NCBI RefSeq assembly: GCF_003265225.1
Contig: NZ_CP022013.1
Span: 591,001 to 655,000, forward strand
Length of the DNA stretch: 64,000 bases
Direction: 5' to 3'
Origin: Mergibacter septicus
GTDB lineage: Bacteria > Pseudomonadota > Gammaproteobacteria > Enterobacterales > Pasteurellaceae
Program-made: the position numbers and the translations under genes
Part shown: one piece after another, positions 1 through 10,833 of the stretch
Layout of the letters: every line of letters starts with the position of its first letter
Position numbering within the stretch: position 1 is the first letter of the stretch
The notes under the pieces: generated by a model
What the model was told of the DNA's origin: nothing
Database searches by the model: none
Seen by the model: the letters and a program-made list of their open reading frames with translations, nothing else

Positions 1-936
1 TGTTGCAACAAGAATATCAAGTTTACCTTCAGTAAACTGTTTTAGTAGAGATAAACGTTTTTTTTGAGCAACATCACCAGTTAATAAACCTACTCGATGC
101 CCATCAGCAACTAAATGTTTCCAAACCTGTTCACACGTAAATTTAGTATTCGCAAAAACGATACAGCGATCTGGCCATTCTTCTTCAATCAGAGTGAGTA
201 ATAGACTAAGTTTATCTTGGTTAGAAGGGTAAAATAGTTCTTCTGTAATGCGATGACCTGTTTTTTGTTCTGGTTCAATTTCAATATATTCGGGTTGATT
301 CATATCTTCGAAAGCTAATTCTCTAACTTTAAAAGAAAGTGTAGCTGAAAAAAGCAAGGTCAAACGTTCTGTTGGAGCAGGGCATTTGCGTAATAAGTAA
401 CGAATATCTCGAATGAATCCAAGATCAAACATACGATCAGCCTCATCTAAGACAACCGCTTGAACCTGATCTAAACGAATAATAGCTTGTTTTGCATAAT
501 CAATGGTGCGACCAGTTGTGCCAATTAAAATATCAACCCCTTGGGCTAACGTTTGGACTTGTTTGTCATAGCCATCACCACCATAAGCTAATCCCATTTT
601 TAATCCTGTGATTTGAGAGAGTTCTTTGGCATCTTGATAAATTTGCACAGCTAATTCTCGAGTTGGTGCTAAAATCAAAGCTCGGATATGGTTAGTTGAA
701 AGGTTATCTGCTGGGGGAACCGTTAATAAATGATGGAAAACAGCGGTTAAAAAAGCAATAGTTTTACCTGTTCCTGTTTGTGCTTGCCCAGCAATATCTT
801 TGCCTTTTAACGCATAGGGTAGGGACAATGCTTGAATTGGTGTGCAAAATTGATATCCCTTATTTTTTAGCGCTTGTTTTACTAAAGGATGTAGTGGTAA
901 TTGATTAAAACGAGTTTGAGTTAAATGATTATTCAT
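1..936 (-). CDS. rhlB: ATP-dependent RNA helicase RhlB, 3' part outside the window
   Basis: DEAD-box RNA helicase, a component of the RNA degradosome in relatives. The first 312 codons are present; the C-terminal end lies off the left edge. Visible helicase motifs are TPIQA (Q motif), AQTGTGKT (Walker A), PTRELAVQ, a DEAD box in VLDEADRM and SATLS (motif III). The stretches LFYPSNQDK and IEEEWPDR are typical of RhlB rather than SrmB or RhlE. The start is the ATG at 934-936. It is transcribed away from rho. In E. coli rhlB is also divergent near rho with trxA between them; here trxA is absent from the 232-bp gap. Identification is firm. Confidence 0.93.
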   Translation of the reverse strand, partial: MNNHLTQTRFNQLPLHPLVKQALKNKGYQFCTPIQALSLPYALKGKDIAGQAQTGTGKTIAFLTAVFHHLLTVPPADNLSTNHIRALILAPTRELAVQIYQDAKELSQITGLKMGLAYGGDGYDKQVQTLAQGVDILIGTTGRTIDYAKQAIIRLDQVQAVVLDEADRMFDLGFIRDIRYLLRKCPAPTERLTLLFSATLSFKVRELAFEDMNQPEYIEIEPEQKTGHRITEELFYPSNQDKLSLLLTLIEEEWPDRCIVFANTKFTCEQVWKHLVADGHRVGLLTGDVAQKKRLSLLKQFTEGKLDILVAT

Positions 937-1168
937 ATGAAAATTATTTCAATTAAATGGTATAAAAAGTATTCTTATTATTTTTAAATTAGAACAAAAA
1001 AATAAAATTGTTTATTTAGAATAACACGCTGAGAAGAAAAGTGTAGAATAATTTGTTTGCAAGGCTAGACACTTAGCGTTTTTAATGGTAATTTTAGCCC
1101 GAATTTTTGTTTTTACATATCTAATTCAATTCTAATTTTAATTATCTAACCTTGATTTAACCTTCATT

Positions 1169-2431
1169 ATGAATCTTACACAATTAAAAAATACACCAGT
1201 TTCTGAGCTTGTAAAATTGGGCGAAGAACAAATGGGTTTAGAGAATTTAGCCCGTTTACGCAAACAAGACATTATTTTTGCTATTTTAAAACAACATGCT
1301 AAAAGTGGAGAAGATATCTTTGGTAATGGCGTATTAGAAATTTTACCTGATGGGTTTGGTTTCTTGCGTTCTGCTGATAGTTCTTATCTCGCAGGACCTG
1401 ATGATATTTATGTATCACCAAGTCAAATTCGCCGTTTTAATTTACGTACAGGGGATATGATTGAAGGCAAAATTCGTCCACCAAAAGAAGGAGAACGTTA
1501 TTTTGCTTTATTAAAAGTGAATCAGGTCAATGATGATCGTCCCGAAATTTCTCGTAATAAGATCTTATTTGAAAATTTAACACCATTACACGCTAATTCT
1601 CGGTTACGAATGGAACGTGGAAATGGATCAACAGAAGATTTAACCGCAAGAATTTTAGATTTAGCCGCACCTATTGGGAAAGGACAACGAGCTTTAATTG
1701 TTGCACCACCTAAAGCGGGTAAGACTATGTTTTTACAAAATATCGCACAAAGTATAACCTATAATTACCCTGAATGTATTTTGATGGTACTTCTTATTGA
1801 TGAACGCCCAGAAGAAGTGACTGAAATGCAAAGAATGGTGAAGGGCGAAGTGGTTGCTTCTACTTTTGATGAACCAGCAGCACGCCATGTTCAAGTTGCA
1901 GAAATGGTGATTGAAAAGGCTAAACGTTTAGTCGAGCATAAAAAAGATGTCGTTATTTTATTGGATTCAATTACCCGTTTAGCTCGAGCTTATAATACGG
2001 TAACACCTGCTTCAGGAAAAATTTTATCTGGTGGGGTTGATGCTAATGCATTACATCGGCCAAAACGTTTTTTTGGTGCCGCTAGAAATGTTGAAGAAGG
2101 GGGAAGTTTAACCATTATTGCAACCGCATTGGTTGATACTGGTTCGAAAATGGATGAAGTAATTTATGAGGAGTTTAAAGGCACTGGTAATATGGAGTTA
2201 CATCTTTCACGTAAGATTGCTGAAAAACGTGTATTCCCTGCCATTGATTTTAATAGCTCAGGAACTAGAAAAGAAGAGTTACTCACATCGCCTGATGAAT
2301 TACAAAAAATGTGGATCTTGCGTAAAATTGTTCATCCTATGGGTGAAATTGAAGCGATGGAATTCTTGATTGATAAACTTTCAATGGCAAAAACCAATGA
2401 AGAATTTTTTGAGATAATGAAACGTTCTTAA
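1169..2431 (+). CDS. rho: Transcription termination factor Rho
   Basis: Hexameric RNA-dependent ATPase that ends transcription at Rho-dependent sites. The 420 residues match the usual length. Order: N-terminal RNA-binding cold-shock-like domain (about 1-130, with GFGFLRS), then the RecA-like ATPase with Walker A APPKAGKT, Walker B-type [16 protein letters not shown] and the Q/R-loop area. The ATG at 1169 gives the standard MNLTQLK N-terminus. A long untranslated leader of about 230 bp separates it from rhlB, as expected for a gene autoregulated by its product. No strong terminator hairpin is visible right after the stop codon. Confidence 0.97.
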   Translation: MNLTQLKNTPVSELVKLGEEQMGLENLARLRKQDIIFAILKQHAKSGEDIFGNGVLEILPDGFGFLRSADSSYLAGPDDIYVSPSQIRRFNLRTGDMIEGKIRPPKEGERYFALLKVNQVNDDRPEISRNKILFENLTPLHANSRLRMERGNGSTEDLTARILDLAAPIGKGQRALIVAPPKAGKTMFLQNIAQSITYNYPECILMVLLIDERPEEVTEMQRMVKGEVVASTFDEPAARHVQVAEMVIEKAKRLVEHKKDVVILLDSITRLARAYNTVTPASGKILSGGVDANALHRPKRFFGAARNVEEGGSLTIIATALVDTGSKMDEVIYEEFKGTGNMELHLSRKIAEKRVFPAIDFNSSGTRKEELLTSPDELQKMWILRKIVHPMGEIEAMEFLIDKLSMAKTNEEFFEIMKRS

Positions 2432-2559
2432 TAGATTGACTATTCACTAATTATTTATTGCATTACCGTTTTGGTTGCTATTATCCTAGATGGGTATTAG
2501 CACCAAGTTATGCTGATACAAGGTTTTGAATGTAAATAACTTAATAGTAAGGATAAAAT

Positions 2560-3330
2560 ATGAGCTTACATAACTTATTCGATTTATCAAATAAAGTTGC
2601 TATCGTTACTGGTGGAGCCAATGGTATTGGCAAAGCGAGTGCCTTATTGTTAGCTGAAGCTGGTGCAGATGTGGTCATTGGGGATTTGAACCTTGAACAA
2701 GCTGAAGAAGTCGCAAAAGAAATTCGAGCAATGGGACGTAAAGCAATCGCTGTATCTTGTAATATTCTTGATGATGCTGAAATGGTAAAAGCAGTTGAGA
2801 CCACCGTTGAACAGCTAGGTGGTATTCATATTTTGGTCAATGTCGCTGGTGGCGGTGGTGGTGGACGAGAAGTTCCAGAAAAAATCACTGTGACGGAAAT
2901 AGAAAGAGATTTTAAACTCAATGTTTATTCTGTATGGCGAATGATTCAACTTTGTGCACCACATATGAAAAAAGCTGGTTATGGCTCGGTGATTAATATT
3001 GCTTCAATGGGAGCTATTACACATAGCCCGGGTATGAGTGGATATGCGTCATCAAAAGCTGCCGTTGTGCATATGGGTGCTAATTTAGCGTTTGATTATC
3101 CTTATTTACGTATCAATGCCATTGGACCGGGTGCAACAAGAACAAATGCGTTAGCAACCGTATTAACACCAGAGATTGAAAAAGCGATGTTAGCACATAC
3201 GCCAATCAAACGTTTAGGAGAACCTGAAGATATTGCAGGTGCAGTTTTATATTTTGCTTCCCCTATTTCATCTTGGGTGAATGGACAAGTTCTATATGTT
3301 AATGGTGGTGGTGTACAAACACTCGCTTAG
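2560..3330 (+). CDS. SDR-family dehydrogenase, 7-alpha-hydroxysteroid dehydrogenase (HdhA) type
   Basis: Classical short-chain dehydrogenase/reductase of 256 residues. It has the cofactor motif TGGANGIG near residue 18, an acidic residue after the second strand (GDLN) favouring NAD(H), NVAGG, the catalytic Ser in INIASMG, YASSK (Tyr-x-x-x-Lys) and the C-terminal NGQVLYVNGG signature. Overall it resembles HdhA, but SDR substrates cannot be told from sequence, so a sugar or polyol substrate is equally possible. The gene stands alone between rho and the tRNA and has its own terminator. An inositol role is conceivable given the module at 18-26 kb, but nothing here shows it. Confidence 0.8.
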   Translation: MSLHNLFDLSNKVAIVTGGANGIGKASALLLAEAGADVVIGDLNLEQAEEVAKEIRAMGRKAIAVSCNILDDAEMVKAVETTVEQLGGIHILVNVAGGGGGGREVPEKITVTEIERDFKLNVYSVWRMIQLCAPHMKKAGYGSVINIASMGAITHSPGMSGYASSKAAVVHMGANLAFDYPYLRINAIGPGATRTNALATVLTPEIEKAMLAHTPIKRLGEPEDIAGAVLYFASPISSWVNGQVLYVNGGGVQTLA

Positions 3331-3357
3331 TACATAATTCTTTTTATTCATATTTGG

Positions 3358-3393
3358 AAGTACAATCTACAATATATTGAGATTGTACTTTTT
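3358..3393 (+). terminator. Terminator after the SDR gene
   Basis: Eleven-base perfect stem AAGTACAATCT / AGATTGTACTT (3358-3368 with 3380-3390), an 11-nt loop and then TTTCT. It lies 28 bp after the SDR stop codon and separates that gene from the tRNA unit. Confidence 0.75.
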
Positions 3394-3481
3394 CTATGCA
3401 AGTAATAAGCAAAATAGATTATTCTAGATTTTTTTCTTGCCATTTCGATTTAGTTCCGTATAATACGCCACATATTTCAGA

Positions 3482-3558
<77 letters not shown>

Positions 3559-3638
3559 GATTTATTATCCTAATGGTAATCAGGATAAACTAAGAGCAGA
3601 TCACAAAAATAGTGATTTATTCGCTCCGAACATAAGAT

Positions 3639-3660
3639 ACCCCAAAATTGGGGTTTTTTT
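3639..3660 (+). terminator. Terminator after tRNA-fMet
   Basis: ACCCC-AAAATT-GGGGT stem-loop followed by seven T residues. It sits between the tRNA and rimP, so read-through into the nusA operon probably depends on a partial terminator or a second promoter. Confidence 0.75.
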
Positions 3661-3749
3661 GTGGCATAAATTTAAGGTTCAATAGTGAATTGAACGGTAA
3701 AACGGGGCATAATGCCCTTTTTTTGTATCCTTTTTTTAAGGAGGTTATT

Positions 3750-4205
3750 TTGGCAACACTAGAACAGACGTTAGAGCAGTTATTAAACCCAAGTGTAGAA
3801 GATTTGGGTTGTGAGTTAGTAGGAATTGAAACTCAACGTGCGGGGCGTTATTTCACTGTACGTCTTTATATTGATAAAGAAGGTGGTGTGACAATTGATG
3901 ATTGTGCTGATGTTAGCCGTCAAGTTAGTGCAATTTTAGATGTAGAAGATTTAATTAAAGATAAATATAACCTAGAAGTATCATCACCCGGGTTAGATCG
4001 TCCATTATTTACCTTAGCACATTATCAACGTTTTATCGGTGAAGAGGTTGCATTACATTTACGCATACCTGTTTTAGATCGTCGCAAATGGAAAGGGCAA
4101 CTTGTTAAGGTTGAAGGGGATACGATTACATTAATGATCGATGATATTCCGCAAGCCTTTGCCTTTGGAAATATTCAGAAAGCTAATATTGTACCAAAGT
4201 TTTAA
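3750..4205 (+). CDS. rimP: Ribosome maturation factor RimP
   Basis: Factor for 30S subunit maturation, about 151 residues from the chosen start. Family signatures are [26 protein letters not shown] and [16 protein letters not shown] chose the TTG at 3750 because a strong ribosome-binding site (AAGGAGGT) lies just upstream and the resulting [10 protein letters not shown] start matches the family. The open frame runs upstream to 3648, but those 34 codons overlap the terminator region and are not family-like. First gene of rimP-nusA-infB. Confidence 0.92.
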   Translation: MATLEQTLEQLLNPSVEDLGCELVGIETQRAGRYFTVRLYIDKEGGVTIDDCADVSRQVSAILDVEDLIKDKYNLEVSSPGLDRPLFTLAHYQRFIGEEVALHLRIPVLDRRKWKGQLVKVEGDTITLMIDDIPQAFAFGNIQKANIVPKF

Positions 4206-4245
4206 ACTATTGGTGAGTTTAAGTATAAAAGAGAGACATTAACGA

Positions 4246-5748
4246 ATGAGTAAAGAGATTTTATTAGCAGCAGAAGCTGTTTCAAACGAAAAATTATTAC
4301 CTCGTGAGAAAATTTTTGAAGCATTAGAAAGTGCTTTAGCAATTTCTACCAAGAAAAAATATGAACAAGAAATAGATGTTAGAGTGGTAATCAATCAAAA
4401 AACAGGCGAGTTTGATACTTTCCGTCGTTGGTTAGTTGTAGAAAATGTAACTAATCCAACAAAAGAAATTACGTTAGAAGCCGCACAACTCGATGACCCA
4501 GAAATTCAGTTAGGGGACTATGTTGAGGATATGATTGATTCGATCGCCTTCGATCGTATTACGATGCAAACCGCACGCCAAGTGGTAAGTGCAAAAATTC
4601 GTGAAGCGGAAAGAAATAAAGTAGTTGAACAATTCCGTTCACAAGAAGGAAAAATCGTTAGTGGTGTGGTAAAGAAAGTGTCTCGTGAGAGTGTAATGCT
4701 AGATTTGGGAAATCAAGCCGAAGCGGTAATTTTAAGAGAAGACTTATTACCACGTGAAAATTTCCGCCCGGGAGATCGAGTCAGAGGAGTACTTTATCGT
4801 GTCAGCCCTGAATCAAAAGGAGCACAACTTTTTGTAACACGTTCAAAACCTCAAATGTTAAAAGAATTATTCCGTATTGAAGTACCGGAAATTGGGGAAG
4901 AAATGATCGAAATTAAAGGAGCTGCTCGTGATCCGGGGTCCCGTGCGAAAATTGCGGTTAAAAGTAATGATAAGCGAATTGATCCAGTTGGCGCTTGTGT
5001 AGGAATGCGTGGTGCAAGAGTACAGGCGATTACAAATGAATTGGGTGGTGAGAGAATTGATATTGTTCTTTGGGACGATAATCCTGCTCAATTTGTTATT
5101 AATGCAATGGCGCCTGCTGATGTTAGCTCAATCGTTATTGATGAAGATAATCAAGCAATGGATATTGCAGTTGAAGAAGCAAATCTAGCCCAATCAATTG
5201 GACGTAATGGACAGAATGTCCGTTTAGCAACTCAATTGACTGGCTGGAATTTAAATGTCATGAGTGTAGAAGAACTGGCACGTAAACATCAGGCAGAAAG
5301 CAGTAAAGTAACAAATTTATTTATTAATACATTAGATATTGATGAGGAATTTGCCCAGTTACTGGTTGATGAAGGCTTTACTTCATTAGAAGAAATTGCC
5401 TATGTCCCGTTAGAAGAACTGATCAATATTGATGGATTTGATGAAGATTTAGCTGAAGAGTTAAGTAACCGAGCTAAAGAGGCTATCGGTAAAATTGCAC
5501 AAGCAGAAGAAGAAGTGTTAGCTAAAGCAAATGTAGAACCAGCGTTATTAAAATTAGAAGGAATGGATCGTCATTTAGCCGTAAAATTAGCCGAAATGCA
5601 GATTACTACCTTAGAGGAATTGGCTGAACAAGGGGTTGATGATTTGATTGAAATTGAAGGTCTAACTGCGGATGCTGCTGCAAAATTAATTATGGCTGCA
5701 CGCAATATTTGCTGGTTTGGTGAAAATGCTACTGAGGGAGAAGAATAA
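4246..5748 (+). CDS. nusA: Transcription elongation/termination factor NusA
   Basis: RNA polymerase-binding factor of 500 residues, the normal proteobacterial length. N-terminal NusA domain ([16 protein letters not shown]), S1 domain around residues 135-200 ([11 protein letters not shown]), two KH domains ([14 protein letters not shown] and [11 protein letters not shown]) and two C-terminal acidic helix-hairpin repeats ([17 protein letters not shown] and [16 protein letters not shown]). The stop codon overlaps the infB start at 5748 (TAATG), so the two are translationally coupled. Confidence 0.97.
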   Translation: MSKEILLAAEAVSNEKLLPREKIFEALESALAISTKKKYEQEIDVRVVINQKTGEFDTFRRWLVVENVTNPTKEITLEAAQLDDPEIQLGDYVEDMIDSIAFDRITMQTARQVVSAKIREAERNKVVEQFRSQEGKIVSGVVKKVSRESVMLDLGNQAEAVILREDLLPRENFRPGDRVRGVLYRVSPESKGAQLFVTRSKPQMLKELFRIEVPEIGEEMIEIKGAARDPGSRAKIAVKSNDKRIDPVGACVGMRGARVQAITNELGGERIDIVLWDDNPAQFVINAMAPADVSSIVIDEDNQAMDIAVEEANLAQSIGRNGQNVRLATQLTGWNLNVMSVEELARKHQAESSKVTNLFINTLDIDEEFAQLLVDEGFTSLEEIAYVPLEELINIDGFDEDLAEELSNRAKEAIGKIAQAEEEVLAKANVEPALLKLEGMDRHLAVKLAEMQITTLEELAEQGVDDLIEIEGLTADAAAKLIMAARNICWFGENATEGEE

Positions 5749-8264
5749 TGAGTAATACGAAAGAAACAGAAACTCAAGTGACAGAGAAAAAACCAACAAA
5801 ATTAACTTTAAAACGTCAAACCCGCAGTACAGTAAAAGTACAACAAAATGGTATGGGTAAAGAAAAAGAAGTGACGATTGAAACCCGTAAAACAAGGGTG
5901 GTTAATACAAAAATTAAAGAAGAACAGTTAAAAGCTGAAGCAAAAGCGAAAGAAGAAGCAGCTAAGGCGAAACAAGTCGCTGAAGCAAAAGCAAAGCAAG
6001 AAGCTGAACTAAAAGCAAAACAAGAGGCAGAAACCAAAGCGAAACAAGAAGCCGCTGCGAAAGCAAAAGAAGCTGAAACAAAAGTGAAAAAAGCAGAAAA
6101 AACGGTTGATTTAGATAAACAAAAACGTAAAGAAGAGGAGGCTCAACTTCGCCGTAAAGCAGAAGAAGCTGCACGTCAGAAAGCGGAAGAACAAGCTCGT
6201 AAAGCCGCAGAAGAAGCGAGACGGTATGCAGAAACAGTAGAAGAACAAGAAGAAAATCAAGATAATGATGATTACTCTGATTATCATTTAACCTCTTCTT
6301 ATGCAAGAGAAGCAGAGCACGAAGAAGAGCGCCGTAAAGAGAATCGTGGCCGTGGCAAAAAAGTTGTCAAAGATAAAAAAAGTAGCCGTGATGATGAATC
6401 TGGTAAGAAAGAACGTGAAGCTAATCGCCGTAATCAACAAGGAAAAGCTCGCAAAGGGAATAAGAAAAGTAGTGCTTTACAGCAAAGCTTTAATAAACCT
6501 GTTCAGCCAGTTACACGTGATGTTGTTATCGGTGAAACAATTACCGTTGCTGAATTAGCGAATAAAATGGCGGTAAAAGCGACTGAAGTTATTAAAACTA
6601 TGATGAAAATGGGTGCAATGGCAACCATTAATCAGGTTATTGATCAAGAAACAGCACAATTAGTTGCAGAAGAAATGGGGCATAAGGTTGTTTTACGCCG
6701 TGAAAATGAATTAGAAGAAGCGGTAATGAATGATCGTGATGTTAATGCTGTTGCGGTTGCAAGAGCACCAGTAGTAACTATTATGGGACACGTTGACCAT
6801 GGTAAAACCTCATTACTTGACTATATTCGTAAAGCAAAAGTTGCAGCAGGTGAAGCGGGTGGTATTACCCAACATATCGGGGCATACCATGTTGAAACTG
6901 ATAATGGCATGATTACTTTCTTGGATACACCGGGACATGCGGCTTTTACCTCAATGCGTGCAAGGGGAGCAAAAGCAACAGATATCGTTGTGCTTGTAGT
7001 AGCGGCTGATGATGGGGTAATGCCACAAACTATTGAAGCAATTCAGCATGCTAAAGCTGCTGAAGTGCCTTTGGTGGTTGCAATTAATAAAATTGATAAG
7101 CCAGAAAGTGATCCTGATCGTGTTAAAACAGAACTTTCTCAACACGGTGTTATTTCTGAGGATTGGGGTGGTGATACACAATTTGTACATGTTTCAGCGA
7201 AGAAAGGTATTGGAATTGATGAGTTGCTAGATGCTATTTTATTACAAGCAGAAGTATTAGAACTTACCGCAGTAGAAGATGGTATGGCAACAGGGGTGGT
7301 TATTGAATCATACTTAGATAAAGGTCGTGGTCCAGTCGCAACTGTGTTAGTCCAATCAGGTACTTTACGCAAAGGTGATATTGTTCTTTGTGGCTTAGAG
7401 TATGGGCGTGTGAGAGCAATGCGAAATGAACTTGGAAAAGAGGTTACAGAGGCTGGTCCATCTATTCCAGTAGAAATTTTAGGCTTATCAGGTATTCCTG
7501 CCGCAGGTGATGAAATGACGGTGGTACGTGATGAGAAAAAAGCCCGTGAAGTAGCACTTTATCGTCAAGGTAAATTCCGTGAAGTTAAATTAGCCCGTCA
7601 ACAGAAAGCAAAATTAGAAAATATGTTTAGTAATATGACGGAAGGAGACGTATCTGAATTGAATGTGATTGTTAAAGCTGACGTTCAGGGTTCTGTCGAA
7701 GCAATTTGTCAATCACTTATTGAACTATCCACCGACGAAGTAAAAGTCAAAATTGTTGGTTCAGGAGTGGGTGGTATCACTGAAACAGATGCGACTTTAG
7801 CTGCAGCTTCTAATGCTATTTTGGTTGGCTTTAATGTTCGTGCTGATGCAACCGCTCGTAAAGTTATTGAAAGTGAAAGCATTGATTTACGTTATTATTC
7901 AGTCATTTATGATTTAATTAATGAAATTAAAGCAGCGATGAGTGGTATGTTACAACCTGAATTTAAACAAGAAATTATCGGCTTGGCTGAAGTTCGAGAT
8001 GTCTTCCGCTCACCGAAATTAGGTGCAATTGCAGGTTGTATGGTTGTTGAAGGTATAGTGAAACGTCACAATCCTATTCGTGTTTTACGGGATAATGTTG
8101 TCATTTATGAAGGTGAATTAGAATCTCTACGCCGTTTCAAAGACGATGTGAATGAAGTCCGTAATGGTATGGAATGTGGTATCGGTGTGAAAAACTATAA
8201 TGATGTCCGTGTAGGCGATCAGATTGAAGTATTTGAAACTGTTGAAGTTAAACGTACTATCTAG
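5748..8264 (+). CDS. infB: Translation initiation factor IF-2
   Basis: GTPase that brings fMet-tRNA to the 30S subunit; 838 residues. The N-terminal third is low-complexity, charged and helical, with repeated AKAKQEAE-type units at about residues 60-165. Its skewed composition produces several spurious antisense reading frames. The G domain follows: GHVDHGKT (G1), DTPGHAAF (G3) and NKIDKP (G4), then domains II-IV. Start overlaps nusA by one base. Unlike E. coli, rbfA and truB do not follow; they sit at 49.7-51.0 kb. Confidence 0.97.
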   Translation: MSNTKETETQVTEKKPTKLTLKRQTRSTVKVQQNGMGKEKEVTIETRKTRVVNTKIKEEQLKAEAKAKEEAAKAKQVAEAKAKQEAELKAKQEAETKAKQEAAAKAKEAETKVKKAEKTVDLDKQKRKEEEAQLRRKAEEAARQKAEEQARKAAEEARRYAETVEEQEENQDNDDYSDYHLTSSYAREAEHEEERRKENRGRGKKVVKDKKSSRDDESGKKEREANRRNQQGKARKGNKKSSALQQSFNKPVQPVTRDVVIGETITVAELANKMAVKATEVIKTMMKMGAMATINQVIDQETAQLVAEEMGHKVVLRRENELEEAVMNDRDVNAVAVARAPVVTIMGHVDHGKTSLLDYIRKAKVAAGEAGGITQHIGAYHVETDNGMITFLDTPGHAAFTSMRARGAKATDIVVLVVAADDGVMPQTIEAIQHAKAAEVPLVVAINKIDKPESDPDRVKTELSQHGVISEDWGGDTQFVHVSAKKGIGIDELLDAILLQAEVLELTAVEDGMATGVVIESYLDKGRGPVATVLVQSGTLRKGDIVLCGLEYGRVRAMRNELGKEVTEAGPSIPVEILGLSGIPAAGDEMTVVRDEKKAREVALYRQGKFREVKLARQQKAKLENMFSNMTEGDVSELNVIVKADVQGSVEAICQSLIELSTDEVKVKIVGSGVGGITETDATLAAASNAILVGFNVRADATARKVIESESIDLRYYSVIYDLINEIKAAMSGMLQPEFKQEIIGLAEVRDVFRSPKLGAIAGCMVVEGIVKRHNPIRVLRDNVVIYEGELESLRRFKDDVNEVRNGMECGIGVKNYNDVRVGDQIEVFETVEVKRTI

Positions 8265-8291
8265 TTAATTTTTTATCATTAAATGATAGAG

Positions 8292-8320
8292 AAGCGGTAA
8301 GTTACATTACCGCTTTTTTT
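8292..8320 (+). terminator. Terminator of the rimP-nusA-infB operon
   Basis: AAGCGGTAA (8292-8300) pairs with TTACCGCTT (8307-8315), followed by T residues to 8320. Each arm contains AAGCGGT, the last seven bases of the Actinobacillus-type uptake core ACAAGCGGT; uptake words doubling as terminator arms are known in naturally competent Pasteurellaceae. Confidence 0.85.
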
Positions 8321-8410
8321 GGATATAAATAAGGAGAATTAATTTTAGAATAAGATGTAGAGATTATCTAAACGGAAATTAAGTGTCTCTCTAAATATCT
8401 ATTTTATTTT

Positions 8411-9139
8411 TTACTGATTATTAGATTTTTTTAAAACAAATTCAAACAGTTGTAGGATAGCAATTAAATCACTACGGGCAATAGGTTTACATAGATTGAG
8501 AAAATAATAGATCCCCCGATAATGGTGTAAATAATCTTTGGTTGCTAGCCAGTTATCCATTCCTCCTGCCTGACAGTAGGCTTGCATTGTTTGTTGGATA
8601 ATTGTGATATCGAGTTGTTTTAAAAATAGACTATGTATAAAGACTAAAATATCTCGAATTTTACGTTTGTTTAGTTGGGTAGGTGAATTGGATTTTAAAC
8701 AAACGGTTTCAAAATCAATAAAATAGACTTTTTCAGCTTGCCAAGTGATGTCTCGCAAAGCAGGACGTCCGTGGGTTAATTGTTGTTGATGGAGTTGTGC
8801 TAGTGCTTTCGCACTATCACACAGAATACGTTGTTTTTGAGCTACTGAAATAGGCTTTTTTAACCAATCATCTACCCCAGTGCCAACGTCTTCTGTGACA
8901 AAATAATCTTCACCATAGGCAACCACTTTGGCAATCGGTGCTTGTCGTTGATTCAGGTATTGTAAGGCAGAAAGCTCTCGTTGTAATGCTTTTTTGGGAT
9001 TAAATTTTAGTAAGCGCATTCCACCACTTAGCTTTTCAACTTGTTTTAGCCAGTATTTTTTTTGGTTAAAAATAAAAGGAAAAACACGTTTATCAGGATT
9101 TTCTTTTCTTTGTAAAGTAACAATTTGTTCAAAAGTCAT
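8411..9139 (-). CDS. Lipopolysaccharide-kinase/RIO-like small kinase, function unknown
   Basis: 242 residues with a reduced protein-kinase-like fold. Seen: a putative nucleotide-binding region near the N-terminus (KKYWLKQVEKLSGG), the hinge-like FVTEDVGTG, a catalytic-loop-like HGRPALRDI at about residue 123 and VYFIDFE in place of the DFG metal-binding motif. These features fit the Kdo/WaaP-type, BUD32-related group that includes sugar and LPS kinases. It is followed on the same strand by nothing until infB and preceded by the lipoprotein gene 56 bp upstream. I do not recognise a specific gene, and the substrate is unknown. Confidence 0.55.
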   Translation of the reverse strand: MTFEQIVTLQRKENPDKRVFPFIFNQKKYWLKQVEKLSGGMRLLKFNPKKALQRELSALQYLNQRQAPIAKVVAYGEDYFVTEDVGTGVDDWLKKPISVAQKQRILCDSAKALAQLHQQQLTHGRPALRDITWQAEKVYFIDFETVCLKSNSPTQLNKRKIRDILVFIHSLFLKQLDITIIQQTMQAYCQAGGMDNWLATKDYLHHYRGIYYFLNLCKPIARSDLIAILQLFEFVLKKSNNQ

Positions 9140-9195
9140 AAGTTATATGAAAGTGTCAATAACACTTTGAGTTATTTTGGATTAATTATTTTAGA

Positions 9196-9849
9196 TTATT
9201 GTTTAGTTAAGGATAAGAGTGTAACTCGATTATGTTTTATCAAGCAGTCCATAGCATAAAAATCTTTGCCGTTTAAACGAATATTGGCGGTGAGGCGATC
9301 ATTGCTTTCTGCAAAGTTTTTAGTATAACGAAAAACCCTTTTAGTTTTAGTAACTTGCTGTAACTTACTAATACACAGATAATTTAATTTTGCATCTTCT
9401 CCAGTGTCAATTTGGTCAATTTCCTTATCTGCTTGATTGTAGTTAAAACGTGAGGCGAGTTTTTGTGCATACGTTTTGACTTTTGTACTATTTTTAATTG
9501 GTGGCTGAGAGGGTTGATTAAATAAATACCATTGCTGATCATATTCAACTGCAATTACTTTGCCCGCTTGAAGATAAATTTTATTTTTTTGTTTTGTATC
9601 TTGATCAAGAATTAAAATAGGTCCTTCGTCATCTAAATAACTAACATATTGATGCCCTTGATAATTAAAAATAAATGGTTGAAGCTCTTGGGCAGTTTTC
9701 TCTATTTCCAGTATTGCTTGATCTTGTTGCGTTGTATTAATCTCAGCTTTAACGGTTTTAGTTGGTTCTGGTGATGTTGTAGTAGGGAGCGTACAGCCAG
9801 TTAAAGCTAATGTTATCAGTAAACTACTTAATTTAACTATTTTTTGCAT
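9196..9849 (-). CDS. Lipoprotein of unknown function
   Basis: 217 residues beginning with a lipoprotein signal: KIVKLSSLLITLALTGC, with the lipobox LTGC ending at Cys19, followed by a Thr/Pro-rich linker. The mature part is mostly polar, with YQGHQYVSYLDDEG and two later Cys residues (YLCIS and AMDCLI) that could form a disulphide in the periplasm. No catalytic motif is visible. It is probably cotranscribed with nagK upstream (17-bp gap) and the kinase-like gene downstream. Confidence 0.65.
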   Translation of the reverse strand: MQKIVKLSSLLITLALTGCTLPTTTSPEPTKTVKAEINTTQQDQAILEIEKTAQELQPFIFNYQGHQYVSYLDDEGPILILDQDTKQKNKIYLQAGKVIAVEYDQQWYLFNQPSQPPIKNSTKVKTYAQKLASRFNYNQADKEIDQIDTGEDAKLNYLCISKLQQVTKTKRVFRYTKNFAESNDRLTANIRLNGKDFYAMDCLIKHNRVTLLSLTKQ

Positions 9850-9866
9850 TCATTATTTCCTTCGGA

Positions 9867-10781
9867 TTAACGGCTTAAAAATAATGCTGCAGCACCTCGC
9901 ACACCACCCGAATCGCCATATTTAGCGGATCGAATTAATGGTACTTGGGCATTGCGTAATAGATGTGCTGGTAAAGCTTGAGGTAAAGCGGTATAGAGAT
10001 GGTCAAAATTAGATAATCCACCTCCTAAGACGATGACTTCAGGATCGAAAGCAGTAATAATATTCCCGATTGAAATTGCCATTAATTCAATAAATAAGTT
10101 AACAAATTCAATCGCTTGTGGATTGTTTTGGTAGAAGTGTTTAATAATGGTTTTGGCATCTTTCTTTTCGGCATAAAAATGTTGGTAGAGTAATTCAAAG
10201 CCACGTCCAGATAAATATGTATCTAAACAAGCCTGATTGCCACAACCGCAGGAAAAAATCGGGGCTTTATTCCAGCCAAGTAATTTTAATGCGTGATAAT
10301 TGAGTTGCATATGCCCTAGTTCTCCAGCCATACCAGTTTGACCAGAATAAACTTTACCATTGAGAATTATTCCACCACCGAAGCCAGTACCAAGGATCAA
10401 ACCTAATACTGAATTAGCGGTTTTATAGTCTTCATCCCAAGCTTCAGATAGTGCAAAACAATTTGCATCATTTTCTACTCGAATTTCTCTTTCTAATAAG
10501 CGAGTTAAATCACTCATTATAGGTTGTTGATTAGCCACTTTAATATTCGCGATTTCAGTAATCCCTGTATCAGGGCGTACGAATCCCGGGATACCAATCC
10601 CAACCGAACCAGTACAGTTGAATTGAAGATCGGCTTTTTTAACTAAATTGACGATGGCATCTAACCAAGATTGATAGCTATCTTGTGGTGTTGCTATACG
10701 TTCACTATATCGTTTTTCTAGTTTCTGGTTAAAAACGGCAAATTCAATTTTGGTACCGCCGATATCAAATCCATACAACAT
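9867..10781 (-). CDS. nagK: N-acetyl-D-glucosamine kinase
   Basis: ROK-family sugar kinase of 304 residues, the same length as E. coli NagK. N-terminal ATP motif [13 protein letters not shown], catalytic region [13 protein letters not shown], second glycine-rich motif [11 protein letters not shown], and the zinc-binding ROK signature [15 protein letters not shown]. NagK phosphorylates GlcNAc recovered from murein or host glycans. It leads a small minus-strand group with the lipoprotein and the kinase-like gene. Confidence 0.88.
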   Translation of the reverse strand: MLYGFDIGGTKIEFAVFNQKLEKRYSERIATPQDSYQSWLDAIVNLVKKADLQFNCTGSVGIGIPGFVRPDTGITEIANIKVANQQPIMSDLTRLLEREIRVENDANCFALSEAWDEDYKTANSVLGLILGTGFGGGIILNGKVYSGQTGMAGELGHMQLNYHALKLLGWNKAPIFSCGCGNQACLDTYLSGRGFELLYQHFYAEKKDAKTIIKHFYQNNPQAIEFVNLFIELMAISIGNIITAFDPEVIVLGGGLSNFDHLYTALPQALPAHLLRNAQVPLIRSAKYGDSGGVRGAAALFLSR

Positions 10782-10833
10782 AGTTGCTCCTATACAGATC
10801 TAACTTATATTGGTTGTTAGTATTGTGTTGAGG

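Noticed and set aside
3648-3749. N-terminal extension of RimP
   Set aside because: Overlaps the tRNA terminator and is not family-like; TTG 3750 has a strong ribosome-binding site.
5816-6306. Antisense reading frames of 73 and 114 codons
   Set aside because: They mirror the repetitive Ala/Lys/Glu N-terminus of IF-2; composition artefact without RBS.
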